Source: CBDCVO01 sp965223085
Lineage (GTDB): Bacteria > Pseudomonadota > Gammaproteobacteria > Ga0077536
Assembly (NCBI GenBank): GCA_965223085.1
Contig: OZ244981.1
Coordinates: 434,001-498,000, forward strand
Direction of reading: 5' to 3'
Length of the DNA stretch: 64,000 nucleotides
The position numbers and the translations under genes are program-made. Under the pieces are notes generated by a model. It ran no database searches, was not told the origin of the DNA, and saw only the letters and a list, made by a program, of their open reading frames with translations. Shown here one piece after another: positions 18,070 to 27,975 of the stretch (position 1 is the stretch's first letter; the number at the start of each line of letters is the position of its first letter).

Positions 18070-19866
18070 TCACACCGCAAGTTCACGACGACGCGCGGCT
18101 GTAGCGGCTTCATCAATCACTAAGGTTTCAGTAGCGACGTCCCCCTGAAAAACGACCCCATAGACATCCCGAGCCCGCTCGAGAGTCTCCCAGCTTTCTA
18201 ATACATCATGCAGCACGCGTGCGGGGTCGCGCGCCAAAGGATCGCCGTACCCACCCCCACCGGCATCGATGCCTCGAATATACTCACCCGGCTGCAAGTG
18301 GCACTCGACCACCCCAGGGAGCTTCTCTTCGCTACCATTGAAACTGATTTTGTAGGTCGCCGCGGCAGGACCCGCATGACCTCCGCGCGCTCCTTGTGGC
18401 GGGAAATGCTGTCCGTCGCAAGAAACCACCACCGTCATCGGGTCGCGTCGCGGTCCATAAATAAGCTCCGCTCCGGGCGAGCCCCGAAAGCGCCCCGCAC
18501 CGCCACCCCCCGCGATAACGCGCAACGACTTAACCAAAATGGGATACTTGGATTCATCGACTTCAACGCTGCCGCGATACATTAAACCACCGACAACGGG
18601 CAGCCCGTAATTCAGCCAGCCATCGTTGCATGGCGTTCCTGGGCCACCGTTTGCAACCAACCATTCTTGATTGATGTAAGGACCTTCGCAACGCCAATCA
18701 TATCCAGAAATGACGCCAGCACCGGCACCCATGCCAATTGCGCCTTCCGCGAGACCATAACCTTCATCGATTTTTGCAAAAGCTGCTTGGGTCGCATTCA
18801 CAATCCGGTCCGCGATATTCGTTGTCGCCATAGAACAACTATGTGGAAATTTTGGGATCCCCGTGATGCAAGCTTCTCGCAGATGTACTCTGACTCGAGA
18901 GAAACTCCCAGCGTTATGTGGTACATCGTGATCCAAACAGTTAAAGACGCCTGCCATCGCATTACTCGTCGCACAAGCGACAGATTGATTGAGGCCGAAA
19001 TGCTTGTTGTCTTCGTTCTGCCTTAGGTCTACGTCGATGTGCCCGGCATCGGCATCGACGTTTATTGCTACCCGAATCGCGAGGCCTTCGGGCAACACTG
19101 GCGGTTGTGGATCGTAATGACCCGTGTTCGTCAAACGCCCGCTCGGCAGCTTTTTGATGGCCTCCGTCATACGCCGCTCGGAGTATTTAAACCACGCTTC
19201 GATAAAACGTTGCGTAAGCGCTAAGCCGTAACGATCGGTAAGTTCGATTAACCGCCGCTCACCGATCCGTGCCGCTCCGATTTGGGCGAGGTAGTCCCCA
19301 TACCATTGCTCTGGAACGCGAATGCGCCGTTCGCACATGCGAATAATATCACTCACATCACGAAATTCTCGTTGCACTCGGACGCACGGGAAAATCAACG
19401 CACCTTCTTCGTAGACATCTTTCGCGTGAGCATGATAGGTACTTGGGATCGAATTACCGCAGTCTGCCTGATGAGCCTTCGCACAAGTCGTAAATAAGTG
19501 CACACCATTCATAATCACGGGAACCATGATCATATGATCGGCCGGGTGAGTGTTCCCGTCGTAAGGGTCGTTATGGAGAAACGCGTCACCTGGTTTCAGA
19601 TCCCGGTGTAGACGCGTCATGCTCTCGGATTGCAAAGAGCTACCAAATATGTGTACCGGCAAACCTTCGCCGGGACACAATAGCCGATTATCAGCAGTGA
19701 CGATCGAACACGAGAAATCGCGCACTACTGCCAGTACTGCCGAGCGCGCCGTTCGCAACAGCGTATTAGACATCTCGCGAACAATAGCATTTAGGCGGTT
19801 CGCGAGCACTGCCATTAATATAGGATCAAACTCACTGATGTCGGAGGTGATTTGTTGTTCGTTCAT
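18070..19866 (-). CDS. Hydantoinase B / oxoprolinase-family subunit
   Basis: 598 residues of the HyuB family: N-terminal DPILMAVLANRLNAIVREMSNTLL, the FLHNDPYDGNTHPADHM block, and C-terminal glycine-rich GARGGHAGPAAATYK and GGGGYGDPLARDP. With HyuA it forms ATP-dependent hydantoinases/oxoprolinases (N-methylhydantoin, 5-oxoproline or, in the wider family, acetone carboxylase-like reactions) that open cyclic imide or amide rings. It starts 3 bp after hyuA, as expected for a heteromeric enzyme. Substrate unknown; the upstream P450 suggests a heterocyclic or alkylated amide. Confidence 0.88.
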   Translation of the reverse strand: MNEQQITSDISEFDPILMAVLANRLNAIVREMSNTLLRTARSAVLAVVRDFSCSIVTADNRLLCPGEGLPVHIFGSSLQSESMTRLHRDLKPGDAFLHNDPYDGNTHPADHMIMVPVIMNGVHLFTTCAKAHQADCGNSIPSTYHAHAKDVYEEGALIFPCVRVQREFRDVSDIIRMCERRIRVPEQWYGDYLAQIGAARIGERRLIELTDRYGLALTQRFIEAWFKYSERRMTEAIKKLPSGRLTNTGHYDPQPPVLPEGLAIRVAINVDADAGHIDVDLRQNEDNKHFGLNQSVACATSNAMAGVFNCLDHDVPHNAGSFSRVRVHLREACITGIPKFPHSCSMATTNIADRIVNATQAAFAKIDEGYGLAEGAIGMGAGAGVISGYDWRCEGPYINQEWLVANGGPGTPCNDGWLNYGLPVVGGLMYRGSVEVDESKYPILVKSLRVIAGGGGAGRFRGSPGAELIYGPRRDPMTVVVSCDGQHFPPQGARGGHAGPAAATYKISFNGSEEKLPGVVECHLQPGEYIRGIDAGGGGYGDPLARDPARVLHDVLESWETLERARDVYGVVFQGDVATETLVIDEAATAARRRELAV

Positions 19867-19869
19867 CGT

Positions 19870-21957
19870 CTAGCCTTCGCCTCTCGTCGGGGGCGTCACG
19901 ATATAGCGCCCGCCTACACTTACACGCGCGCACGCGCCGGGGTAGACGACTAAAGTGGAGGTATCCTCCTCGATGACCGCGGGTCCGTCGATCAGCGTTC
20001 CCGGCGCTAACTCACCGCCGCGATAAATACCTGTGTGGAGAAATCCGTCCTCAAAATACGCGTCGCGGATACCCTTGGGCGTTGCCTCATGAGAGATGGC
20101 ATCCTGCGCTGGCTCCATCCACGATGCACGAACTTTCGCGATCAGTCGCCCCCGCCAATTCAGACATTCCACCGCATTCGCCTTGTCCGTAACCGCAAAA
20201 ACTCGCTCGTGCATGCGGTGAAATTCAGCAACGAGGGCATTAACATCGGCGGCGGTGCGGAATCGCTCGCAAGGCACTTGGATCTCAAGCTCCCACACCT
20301 GAAAACGATAACGCGCCTCGACAAAATGCACGATTTCGACGTCGCTGACACCGCGCTGACGCAAGCCGCTGGCAAATTCTTCAAGACGTCGATCAATATC
20401 GTCAAGCGCGGCGTTGACGCCGGCAAAATCGAACTGCTCTGAGGTCGTCAACTTGCTCGCTCCGGATTCCATCACGACGTCTGAGAACTGCATGCCAGAA
20501 GCACTTAAGGCGCCGGCTGTTCGCGGCACTAATACGGTCGTGCATCCAAGCTCCTGCGCGATAGGGACGATGTTCAGACCTCCCGCACCGCCACCCCCGA
20601 TCAATACCGATTCGCTTGGATCGATACCTTCGTTAATCGTGAGCTCCTTGATCGCTTGGATCATATTCTCGTTCGCTACCGCCACAATTGCCCACGCCGC
20701 GCGCTCCAGGCTTTGCTTTAGTTCGGTCGCGATTTTGGCGATGGCTTGCTGCGCGGCTGCGGCATCGAGCTGCATGCGCCCGCCGAGAAAATGATCGGGA
20801 TCAAAGTGGCCCAATACCACCGCGGCGTCCGTCACAGTGGGCTGCGCACCACCGCGCCCGTAACACGCCGGGCCTGGCTCCGAGCCCGCAGACTGCGGTC
20901 CAACCCGCAGCAAACCGCCGGGATCGACCCACGCGATGGAGCCCCCACCGGCGCCGATGCTATGCACGGCGACCGACGCCATGCCCAAATTATCACCAAC
21001 CCATTGCGGCCCCAACCACGTATCGCGGCTGAACTCAACCGTACCATCACGGACCAGCGAGACATCGAACGTCGTACCACCAGCATCGCAAACGATCACA
21101 TCTCGGGGTAAATCCTCCGCTTCCACATAGGCGAGCCCAGCAACGGGCGCCATCGCCGGACCCGATTTAACCAAATAAATCGGTCGCTGCACGACGTCGG
21201 TGTTATGCATGACACCACCGAACGAAGTGCTCACGAGCAGATCACCGCTGAAACCGGCGGCTTCAAGGTCAGTGGCGAGATCGGACAAATACGCTTGCAT
21301 CAGTGGTTTCAGGGAAGCGTCGATGGCGGTCGAGGAAGCGCGTCGATATTCACGCAAGATCGGATTAAGGCGATGGGATAAGGTGTAAGGAACGTCTGGT
21401 AGAACTTTCCCGATCAACTCGCCTACGCGTAGTTCGTGCTCGGGATTTGCGATCGACCACAGCAGGCACACGGCGAGCGCTTCGATTCCGCGGTCCTTTA
21501 ACGTTCTCAACAGCGCTTCTACAGCGCCTTCATCGAGCGGCGTCTCTACCCCGCCCTCGGCGTTCACCCGCTCCGGCACTTCGAAGGTAAGGCGACGCGG
21601 GATGTACGGTTCGGGGTATTCGACCAACAAGTTATGGGGTTCTGACTTACCCCCTTCTTTAAGCAACAATATGTCCGGAAAGCCGGCCGTCGTTAAAAAC
21701 GCGGTGCGTGCCGTCTTACGTTCTACGATACCGTTCGTTGCGCGCGTCGTGCCGTAAATAAAAACCGCGGTATCCGCCAACAACGCTGGAACCTCAATTC
21801 CCAGTTCCGCCCCCGCCACTTCGAGGCCGGCCTCGATACTGGCAAATGCGCGCCGTTTATCGGTCAGCGCTTTGCCTACCGTGAAATGTCCGGCGGTATT
21901 GGTTACGACAACGTCGGTGAACGTGCCACCGGTATCTACGGAAATGCGGTAGGGCAT
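19870..21957 (-). CDS. Hydantoinase A / oxoprolinase-family ATP-binding subunit
   Basis: 695 residues of the HyuA family with the ASKHA-type ATP site: N-terminal ISVDTGGTFTDVVVT, central VCDAGGTTFDVSLVRDG, and the glycine-rich LIGGGGAGGLNIVPIAQELG. It phosphorylates the carbonyl so that the ring can be hydrolysed together with HyuB. Full length. It lies 53 bp after the P450 stop and 3 bp before hyuB, all on the minus strand, so the P450 product may feed the hydantoinase. Confidence 0.9.
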   Translation of the reverse strand: MPYRISVDTGGTFTDVVVTNTAGHFTVGKALTDKRRAFASIEAGLEVAGAELGIEVPALLADTAVFIYGTTRATNGIVERKTARTAFLTTAGFPDILLLKEGGKSEPHNLLVEYPEPYIPRRLTFEVPERVNAEGGVETPLDEGAVEALLRTLKDRGIEALAVCLLWSIANPEHELRVGELIGKVLPDVPYTLSHRLNPILREYRRASSTAIDASLKPLMQAYLSDLATDLEAAGFSGDLLVSTSFGGVMHNTDVVQRPIYLVKSGPAMAPVAGLAYVEAEDLPRDVIVCDAGGTTFDVSLVRDGTVEFSRDTWLGPQWVGDNLGMASVAVHSIGAGGGSIAWVDPGGLLRVGPQSAGSEPGPACYGRGGAQPTVTDAAVVLGHFDPDHFLGGRMQLDAAAAQQAIAKIATELKQSLERAAWAIVAVANENMIQAIKELTINEGIDPSESVLIGGGGAGGLNIVPIAQELGCTTVLVPRTAGALSASGMQFSDVVMESGASKLTTSEQFDFAGVNAALDDIDRRLEEFASGLRQRGVSDVEIVHFVEARYRFQVWELEIQVPCERFRTAADVNALVAEFHRMHERVFAVTDKANAVECLNWRGRLIAKVRASWMEPAQDAISHEATPKGIRDAYFEDGFLHTGIYRGGELAPGTLIDGPAVIEEDTSTLVVYPGACARVSVGGRYIVTPPTRGEG

Positions 21958-22010
21958 AAAAACCTCGTCGACACAGATTAAACAGGCAGCGTATTAGCGC
22001 CGCGATTGTG

Positions 22011-23237
22011 TCATTGTCTAGTCGTAATTGGCAATGTAGCAAAACCGCGAAATCGGGCCCGCGCTTGTCGCGATGCTGGTGCCACCAAACGCAGCTGCGG
22101 AAATCGATCTATCAGCCGCCCCACAGCTACACGACCCTCGAGCCGCGCAACCGCCATTCCTGCGCACATGTGAATACCGCTGGCGAACGCCAAATGCTTA
22201 TTCGGTGACCGGGTGATATCGAATCGATCCGGATCCGGGAAATGACTGGGATCCCGATTAGCTGCGCCAATGCATAAAACAATCTGGGTGCCCGCCGGAA
22301 AAACGTCCGTACCGATTGCTGCGTCGACCGCCAGCTCGCGATTACCGAGTTGATTCGGACTCTCGAAACGCAAGCATTCTTCGATCGCGGGTTTTATGAG
22401 ACCGCGATTGTCGCGCAGACGCTGTAGTTCTTCGGGATGCGACAATAACGCGTAAACGCCGTTTGCGATCAAATTTGTCGTAGTCTCGTGGCCTGCGTTG
22501 AGCAGAAATATACAGTTTTGTATGAGTTCCTCGGTTGTGCATTGATCTCCCTCCGGTGTCCCGCGAATGAGCGCGCTGAGCAAGTCCGTTGGGTCGTTGC
22601 TGAGTTGAGCGCGCCGATCGGCGATCAGCTCGGTGAGATAAGCGCTGAAATCTTCGACCGCACGTTCGCCGTGACACCGCTCAGTATCGCTGAGCATAAA
22701 TTCCAAGGCGCCGAGGATAGCGAGTGACCACTGCCGCAACGGCCCGCGATCGCTGCGCGGTACGCGCAATAAATTGCCGATAATTTCGAGCGGAATTGGT
22801 GCGGCAAAATCTGTGACCAAATCACACTCATCGCGCGGCTCCAAGTCGTCCAACAAGCGATCGACAACCGCGGTGACATCGGCCTCCAGGGCGCGCACCA
22901 TACGCGGATGCAAGGCATTCATGATGATTTGGCGTACGCGTGTGTGGTAGGGGGGATCGCTGAATACGAGCGACGTTGTATGGTGACGATAGAACGCTGA
23001 GCCAACGCCAAACTTCGGTCCAAAAAGATGCCGTTTGTCGGAAATAAAGCGAACCGGATCGCGATAGACACGCGCGATGTCGTCGTACGCGGTTAAAAAC
23101 AGAGAGTCGTCTGGGCATACATGTACCGGATTCAGCGCCCGCAAACCCCGGTACCACGGGTACGGATCGTGAAAAAACTCGGCGGGCAAGTGTCGGAGGT
23201 CGAAATTTTCTAGTTCCGCTGAGGTCGGTTCACACAT
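22011..23237 (-). CDS. Cytochrome P450
   Basis: Soluble bacterial P450 of 408 residues. Seen: the I-helix AGHETTT (248-254) for oxygen activation, ExxR in EECLR (E287, R290), and the heme loop FASGIHMCAG with proximal Cys358 (variant of FGxGxHxCxG: Ala-Ser in place of Gly). There is no signal or membrane anchor. No ferredoxin or ferredoxin reductase is adjacent, so electrons come from elsewhere. It lies 3 bp after queE and 53 bp before hyuA, in a run of co-directional genes; a role with hyuAB is inference from position. Substrate unknown. Confidence 0.92.
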   Translation of the reverse strand: MCEPTSAELENFDLRHLPAEFFHDPYPWYRGLRALNPVHVCPDDSLFLTAYDDIARVYRDPVRFISDKRHLFGPKFGVGSAFYRHHTTSLVFSDPPYHTRVRQIIMNALHPRMVRALEADVTAVVDRLLDDLEPRDECDLVTDFAAPIPLEIIGNLLRVPRSDRGPLRQWSLAILGALEFMLSDTERCHGERAVEDFSAYLTELIADRRAQLSNDPTDLLSALIRGTPEGDQCTTEELIQNCIFLLNAGHETTTNLIANGVYALLSHPEELQRLRDNRGLIKPAIEECLRFESPNQLGNRELAVDAAIGTDVFPAGTQIVLCIGAANRDPSHFPDPDRFDITRSPNKHLAFASGIHMCAGMAVARLEGRVAVGRLIDRFPQLRLVAPASRQARARFRGFATLPITTRQ

Positions 23238-23240
23238 TCG

Positions 23241-23849
23241 CTAATGCTCGCCGAGCAACTTGTGCACTTGAGGAGAATAGTCCCACCGCATACCTACTGC
23301 GTTCAAACGATAAATTCTATCAAGGGTGGCGGCGTGGTTGTTGCCATTCTCACCCCAACACGGCTGCAAATAGTAATGACTCGCGGCGAAACCCTCGTAG
23401 TAGGCACGAAGTTCGTCATTGCTTTGGCCAGTGTAGACGACTTTTAACTCGTCCCCTGCGTGCACAGCGAGGTCCGCAACTGGCGCCTTGGGCGAGACGG
23501 TCAACCAATCACCAGCAACTTCAAGTGCACGCAGACCAGATGTTTGCACGTTAACGTTTAAGCCACCTTCTCGGCACGCCACTACGACGTCCGCAAAATC
23601 CGCTTGCTCTAAGGGTTCACCACCGGTGAGACAAACCCAACCGGCGTCACCCACCGCATTATGCGCGAGCTCGGCCAATTGCCGAGCCGGATAGACCTCG
23701 CCCCCTCTGAACGCGAGCGACTCGGGCTGATCGCAAACTGCTCTGATGGGGCATTTTATGGCGCAACCTTGGGTGCGAATGAAATACATCGGTCGGCCAT
23801 GCAGGTGACCTTCCCCTTGAATGCTGTAGAACAATTCGCTGACCCGCAT
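23241..23849 (-). CDS. queE: QueE-like radical SAM protein with atypical cysteine spacing
   Basis: 202 residues. The N-terminus (SELFYSIQGEGHLHGRPMYF, then IRTQGC) and the glycine-rich LTGGEPL are the 7-carboxy-7-deazaguanine synthase (QueE) pattern for queuosine/deazapurine synthesis. The cluster motif is unusual: C29, C33 and C39 in GCAIKCPIRAVCD, i.e. CX3CX5C where ordinary radical SAM enzymes have CX3CX2C (GCNLxCxWCDT). Other QueE subtypes with unusual spacing are known, so it may be active. queC, queD and folE are not nearby; the surrounding genes (P450, unknown envelope protein) are unrelated to queuosine. Assignment by overall pattern; exact reaction less certain. Confidence 0.75.
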   Translation of the reverse strand: MRVSELFYSIQGEGHLHGRPMYFIRTQGCAIKCPIRAVCDQPESLAFRGGEVYPARQLAELAHNAVGDAGWVCLTGGEPLEQADFADVVVACREGGLNVNVQTSGLRALEVAGDWLTVSPKAPVADLAVHAGDELKVVYTGQSNDELRAYYEGFAASHYYLQPCWGENGNNHAATLDRIYRLNAVGMRWDYSPQVHKLLGEH

Positions 23850-23860
23850 GTCGCGGTCGC

Positions 23861-26800
23861 CTAGGCGTGTGTAGACGGCTTTTGCGGCCCCGCGCGTAGG
23901 AGCGTGAAATTACGCCACAAACCGTCGCGTGAAAAAACCCGCCAGCCCCATCGTAACCAGTTCAACAACGCGAACGCGAGCCACAGCGCCCAGGCGAGCA
24001 TTAACGCGCGATAGACGATGATCGGCACGGAAATCACCGTGGCAGTCGGATAGGCGGCGGCGATGCGATCGGCAAACCAGCGTGGCTCATAAGCGCTCGA
24101 ACCGTTACCCATCACTTGCATGCCGGGCGCCCCTAACAAGCCCCGCCGAATAGCGTCAAATAACAATACCAGAACAGCAATAGTCCCCAGAGCGATAAGC
24201 ACCTGGCTTAGATTGAACCAAGTTTTGGACTGCGCTACGGGCAAACGCTGGCGGGCACCTATCGCAAGTAACCAGACGACAATCACAATAGCCTGCAGGA
24301 TCGGCACTTGGCTCAAACCTACCCCGAGCAACAACCACTGCCCGACGCCAAGCGGCGTCAAACCCGTACGAGCTAACGCCACCGCGAGCAGTGCGATGAT
24401 GAACAACACGCCCCAAAACAATACGGCAGGGCCCAAGGCCGGCCCGCTTAACCACAATACCCAACGGTCGCGCGGTAGTTCGAAGGCAATCGTGGCGTTA
24501 ACGCTCGCCATACCTAGATCCACCGTCGAGCTGGTGTAATGAACCTTAACACCCCGTGCTTCGCGCCATTCGACGAGGACATCCTGCACGCCTGGGACAA
24601 CCGCTATCGTCACTTCCGGCGCGCTCCTAGCGAGTGCTTGGGCGATTCCGTTGATGCGCACCACCTGCACGTCGGCCGTCGCTGGCAACACGAGTTTTTG
24701 TTGCCCACCGTGACTCGCGCGCAGCTGAAAGCGCAAATTATAATCCGTCGCGCGCGTACCCACGCGGCCATTGAACTTGCTGTGGTCTATTGTCGTAGTA
24801 GCACCCGGTGCCGGGTCCGGCGCGGCAAAATGCAAGCCCAAGGTCTCGCCCGGCCAGGGTCGCCACTGTGGGCGCCAACGTCCGCCGTCGTCCTGACCAT
24901 GCACGTTTGGCAAACCGGTGGCAGTGAGTTGCCAATCCTCGCCGAGTGCGACAGACCACGTTTCGACCCAGGGAACATCGCGCGGCGCGCTTAAATCTAA
25001 ACTTGCGCGCTCGTGCAAAATAGATTGCCATTGCGCGTGACGTTGCGTCGGTGAGAAATTAATGATCGCCTTGCCGCCCGTCACGGTCACACCATCTGAG
25101 GTTACCGCCTCCCCAGGAAGCAACGGTACCGCCACACGCGCACCGCGACCTGGCGCGGACAAACGGCGCACGTGAGTCGCTACGCGCCATTGGCGACCGA
25201 CATCGAGGGTTCGCGCGACGACAAAAAATGGCGGCACCGTGCTGGCGTTCAACGGTTCGTCAGGGGCCGACTGTTTGCTTGCGCGGCGTGCAAAACTGAG
25301 CACCCGATCGACTGTGCCATCATCCCGCAATCCTTCAAGCAGCCAACCGTCAAGTTCAGTTGTCACGAGACGTGGCGTATCGGGCAGCACGATTTGAAAG
25401 CGATCGCGCTCAGGGGGAGGACCGCTTAAAATAATTTCGTGGGCCCCAGCCGGCACCCCAAGTAGCAGGCGGCCGCCGCTATCACGGCGCAAAGTTGGTA
25501 CGGACTCGCCATTCAGCGTCACTTCCGCGGCTTGCCACTGTTGCACAGTATCGGGCAGGGGTAGAGCCACATAAGCCAAGCTGTCGACCGTCAAATGCAA
25601 GTCCAAGCGATGTTGCTGAGCATGGATATGAAGCCGCGTAAAATCCGCACAATACGGCATGCAAGCAGGGGGTCGATTTAGACGGGCTTTGAGTTCCTCG
25701 AGGAGGGGCGCGGCGGGGATCTCGGCCGCGCTCGCGTGCTTATCGTATCCGGCGAGGATCGCTAGCAAACATAAACTCGCGGTCGAACTAGCGCGCTGCG
25801 GTAAGCGCAACGGTAGCGCTCGTAGCAGGAGCAGCGCGAGCCCCGCGACGCCCAAGACATGGAGCAAGGACAGCAGCGAATTGACGCGCGGCGACGTCAA
25901 TAGCAGCGTGAATTCTTGGCCAGCGAGGATCGGACCATTCCATCGCAAATGAAATTCGCGCCAGCGCCACCGGGGTACGCCGGGCCCGGTTTGAATCAGC
26001 GGATTCGGGGGCGCCGCCTGCGGCGGACGCTTTTTACGCGCACCTGCGAAGCCGTCAGGCTCATTCGCTGCCGGTGGTATCGATGCGCCGCTTTTTTGCG
26101 CGCTTAACGTCACCTGGGATGATTCCGCGGCTCCGGTCTCAACCATATCAACCGCGCTCGCATCCTCCTCCGCGTCATAAGCTGCTTCGGTAGGAAGCGT
26201 TGCGTAACGCTTATTCTCTTCCGCCCCGATGTGCGGAAATTCCAATTGCGGAAACAGACCTAGTCGTGCTTGGTCGACGACAAACGGGATCGCAATCGCA
26301 GCGAGCGCCGCAAACGCAACCCAGCGATAGGCCTCGATGAGTTGGCGCAAACGCCCAGGAGGCAGCAAACGTCGTAAGGCAAGCGCGGCAATAACGTGCA
26401 ACCAAACAAATTGCGGCGCATTCGCTTCGTGCCAAATCAAACCTAAACACAGCACGGCTAATAGACCCCAACGCCAATTGAACAGGCGAGCAACGGCGAT
26501 CGCGGTAATCAAAACAAGGAACAGGTCGAGCAAAGTCCAGCGATGCAACCATGTCTCGGGCACATTGTCGACGCGGCTCACGGACCATACCCGCCATCCA
26601 GGTGGCAAATGCACAGTCGCGTTCACCTGCTGGAAGTCGTGTTGCCAACCCGTCACCGGCAACTGCCGCAAGCGACGGCCGATGCGGGCGTCGACGTCGA
26701 CTTCGATGTCGCGTCGCCGCACCTCGAAACCCTGATGACCGTTGTCATCTACAGTCAACAGTTGCGGTCGACCTTGCTGCACCGCTCGTCCTAGCTGCAG

Positions 26801-27946
26801 CGCCGGCGTCGCATTCAAACGCCAACCGCTCCCCATGCGACCACTGATGCGATCGGTGAGCGTGTAACCATCACCGTCAAAATCTAACCACAAATCACGC
26901 CTTAAGCTAAGCGCATTGGGTTCAGGCTCTACTTCGCCGCGACGCTGCTCAACGAGCGCCAGGGCCGCACCTGGCGTCATCCGAAATGCCGGAAAATGTT
27001 GCCAAGATTTCGGCACGCCTGCCTGCCTGGGATCAATCGGCGCGACCCCTTGCAAGGCTATTTGTCGGAGCACTTGGCGGGCGTCGAAGACCCAGATTTC
27101 TGTGTTCGGCCACGGTGCTCGAGCAAGCGGCAGCGCGAGTTTGTCCGGCGCAGAGCCACGGTGTCGTGCCATCAGCACGACATGATGGCGTCCCGGTTTG
27201 ATCTGCACGCGTAGCCCGCGGTCCGCTTCTACACGCGTGGATAACTGAGACTCGAGCGCCAACAACTCCGTGCCGGGTAGTAACGCCCCGGGTAGTACCA
27301 CTTCACGTGCGGCGCCGGCGACATCCAGATCGATCCGCGTTTCAATTTGAAACGGCACCTCATCGATCAAACGCCGAAAGACTTTCACCTGCAATCTCGC
27401 CTCATCGCTGCGTGTGTCGCGTTTATCAGTAAGCCACAAGGCCCCATCACGCGTCAGCACGGGCGAAGTTATCGCTTGACCGTCGACGACGAGCTTTAAC
27501 AGACCACTACCGGGCGGTAGTGGCAGCGCTTCCGGGCGTTGGCGCCACGACAGCGTGCCGCTCACGACGTGGCGACCCGGTGGTAATTCGAGCTGTGGTC
27601 GATCCTCGTACCCGATCACGCTAGCCCGCTCACCGTCGACGCTAACATTTTGCGGCCAAGCACCTGGTCCACCAGGTAGCACGAGCGCTTGGCGCGCGTC
27701 GATTTGCACTTCGGCACGAAAAGTCCCACCGTGCGACGTTATGGTGATATCCATACGCCCCGGCCATGCACAGACGCGCTCCTCGGCGGTGCTGTGCGCA
27801 CAGGCACGCTCGTCTTTGCGATCCATTACCCACGGCACCCAAGGTTTCAATACCTCTGGAACGTAGACAATGTCATCGGCAGCGTCGCAGCCAGCGCCGA
27901 ATGTCGCGACGAGCAAGCCAGTAAGCAGCAGGCGCTTAAACATCAC
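23861..27946 (-). CDS. Very large envelope/membrane protein of unknown function
   Basis: 1361 residues, a family I cannot name. Seen: an N-terminal export signal (MFKRLLLTGLLVATFGAGCDA; C20 could be a lipoprotein Cys but the lipobox is poor); about 440 residues of beta-rich periplasmic sequence; a cluster of hydrophobic helices (about 470-570); a polar, Pro/Ala-rich linker; another helix (about 690-715); a second long beta-rich periplasmic part; and at least four C-terminal helices ending in a basic tail. It is rich in Trp, Arg and Pro. No enzyme motif was found. The two halves, each a beta-rich region followed by helices, suggest internal duplication. It starts 29 bp after a CDF transporter gene and ends 11 bp before queE. 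An envelope role is inference. Confidence 0.8.
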   Translation of the reverse strand: MMFKRLLLTGLLVATFGAGCDAADDIVYVPEVLKPWVPWVMDRKDERACAHSTAEERVCAWPGRMDITITSHGGTFRAEVQIDARQALVLPGGPGAWPQNVSVDGERASVIGYEDRPQLELPPGRHVVSGTLSWRQRPEALPLPPGSGLLKLVVDGQAITSPVLTRDGALWLTDKRDTRSDEARLQVKVFRRLIDEVPFQIETRIDLDVAGAAREVVLPGALLPGTELLALESQLSTRVEADRGLRVQIKPGRHHVVLMARHRGSAPDKLALPLARAPWPNTEIWVFDARQVLRQIALQGVAPIDPRQAGVPKSWQHFPAFRMTPGAALALVEQRRGEVEPEPNALSLRRDLWLDFDGDGYTLTDRISGRMGSGWRLNATPALQLGRAVQQGRPQLLTVDDNGHQGFEVRRRDIEVDVDARIGRRLRQLPVTGWQHDFQQVNATVHLPPGWRVWSVSRVDNVPETWLHRWTLLDLFLVLITAIAVARLFNWRWGLLAVLCLGLIWHEANAPQFVWLHVIAALALRRLLPPGRLRQLIEAYRWVAFAALAAIAIPFVVDQARLGLFPQLEFPHIGAEENKRYATLPTEAAYDAEEDASAVDMVETGAAESSQVTLSAQKSGASIPPAANEPDGFAGARKKRPPQAAPPNPLIQTGPGVPRWRWREFHLRWNGPILAGQEFTLLLTSPRVNSLLSLLHVLGVAGLALLLLRALPLRLPQRASSTASLCLLAILAGYDKHASAAEIPAAPLLEELKARLNRPPACMPYCADFTRLHIHAQQHRLDLHLTVDSLAYVALPLPDTVQQWQAAEVTLNGESVPTLRRDSGGRLLLGVPAGAHEIILSGPPPERDRFQIVLPDTPRLVTTELDGWLLEGLRDDGTVDRVLSFARRASKQSAPDEPLNASTVPPFFVVARTLDVGRQWRVATHVRRLSAPGRGARVAVPLLPGEAVTSDGVTVTGGKAIINFSPTQRHAQWQSILHERASLDLSAPRDVPWVETWSVALGEDWQLTATGLPNVHGQDDGGRWRPQWRPWPGETLGLHFAAPDPAPGATTTIDHSKFNGRVGTRATDYNLRFQLRASHGGQQKLVLPATADVQVVRINGIAQALARSAPEVTIAVVPGVQDVLVEWREARGVKVHYTSSTVDLGMASVNATIAFELPRDRWVLWLSGPALGPAVLFWGVLFIIALLAVALARTGLTPLGVGQWLLLGVGLSQVPILQAIVIVVWLLAIGARQRLPVAQSKTWFNLSQVLIALGTIAVLVLLFDAIRRGLLGAPGMQVMGNGSSAYEPRWFADRIAAAYPTATVISVPIIVYRALMLAWALWLAFALLNWLRWGWRVFSRDGLWRNFTLLRAGPQKPSTHA

Positions 27947-27975
27947 GTCACGGACATCGCCACGGCGCTATCGGA

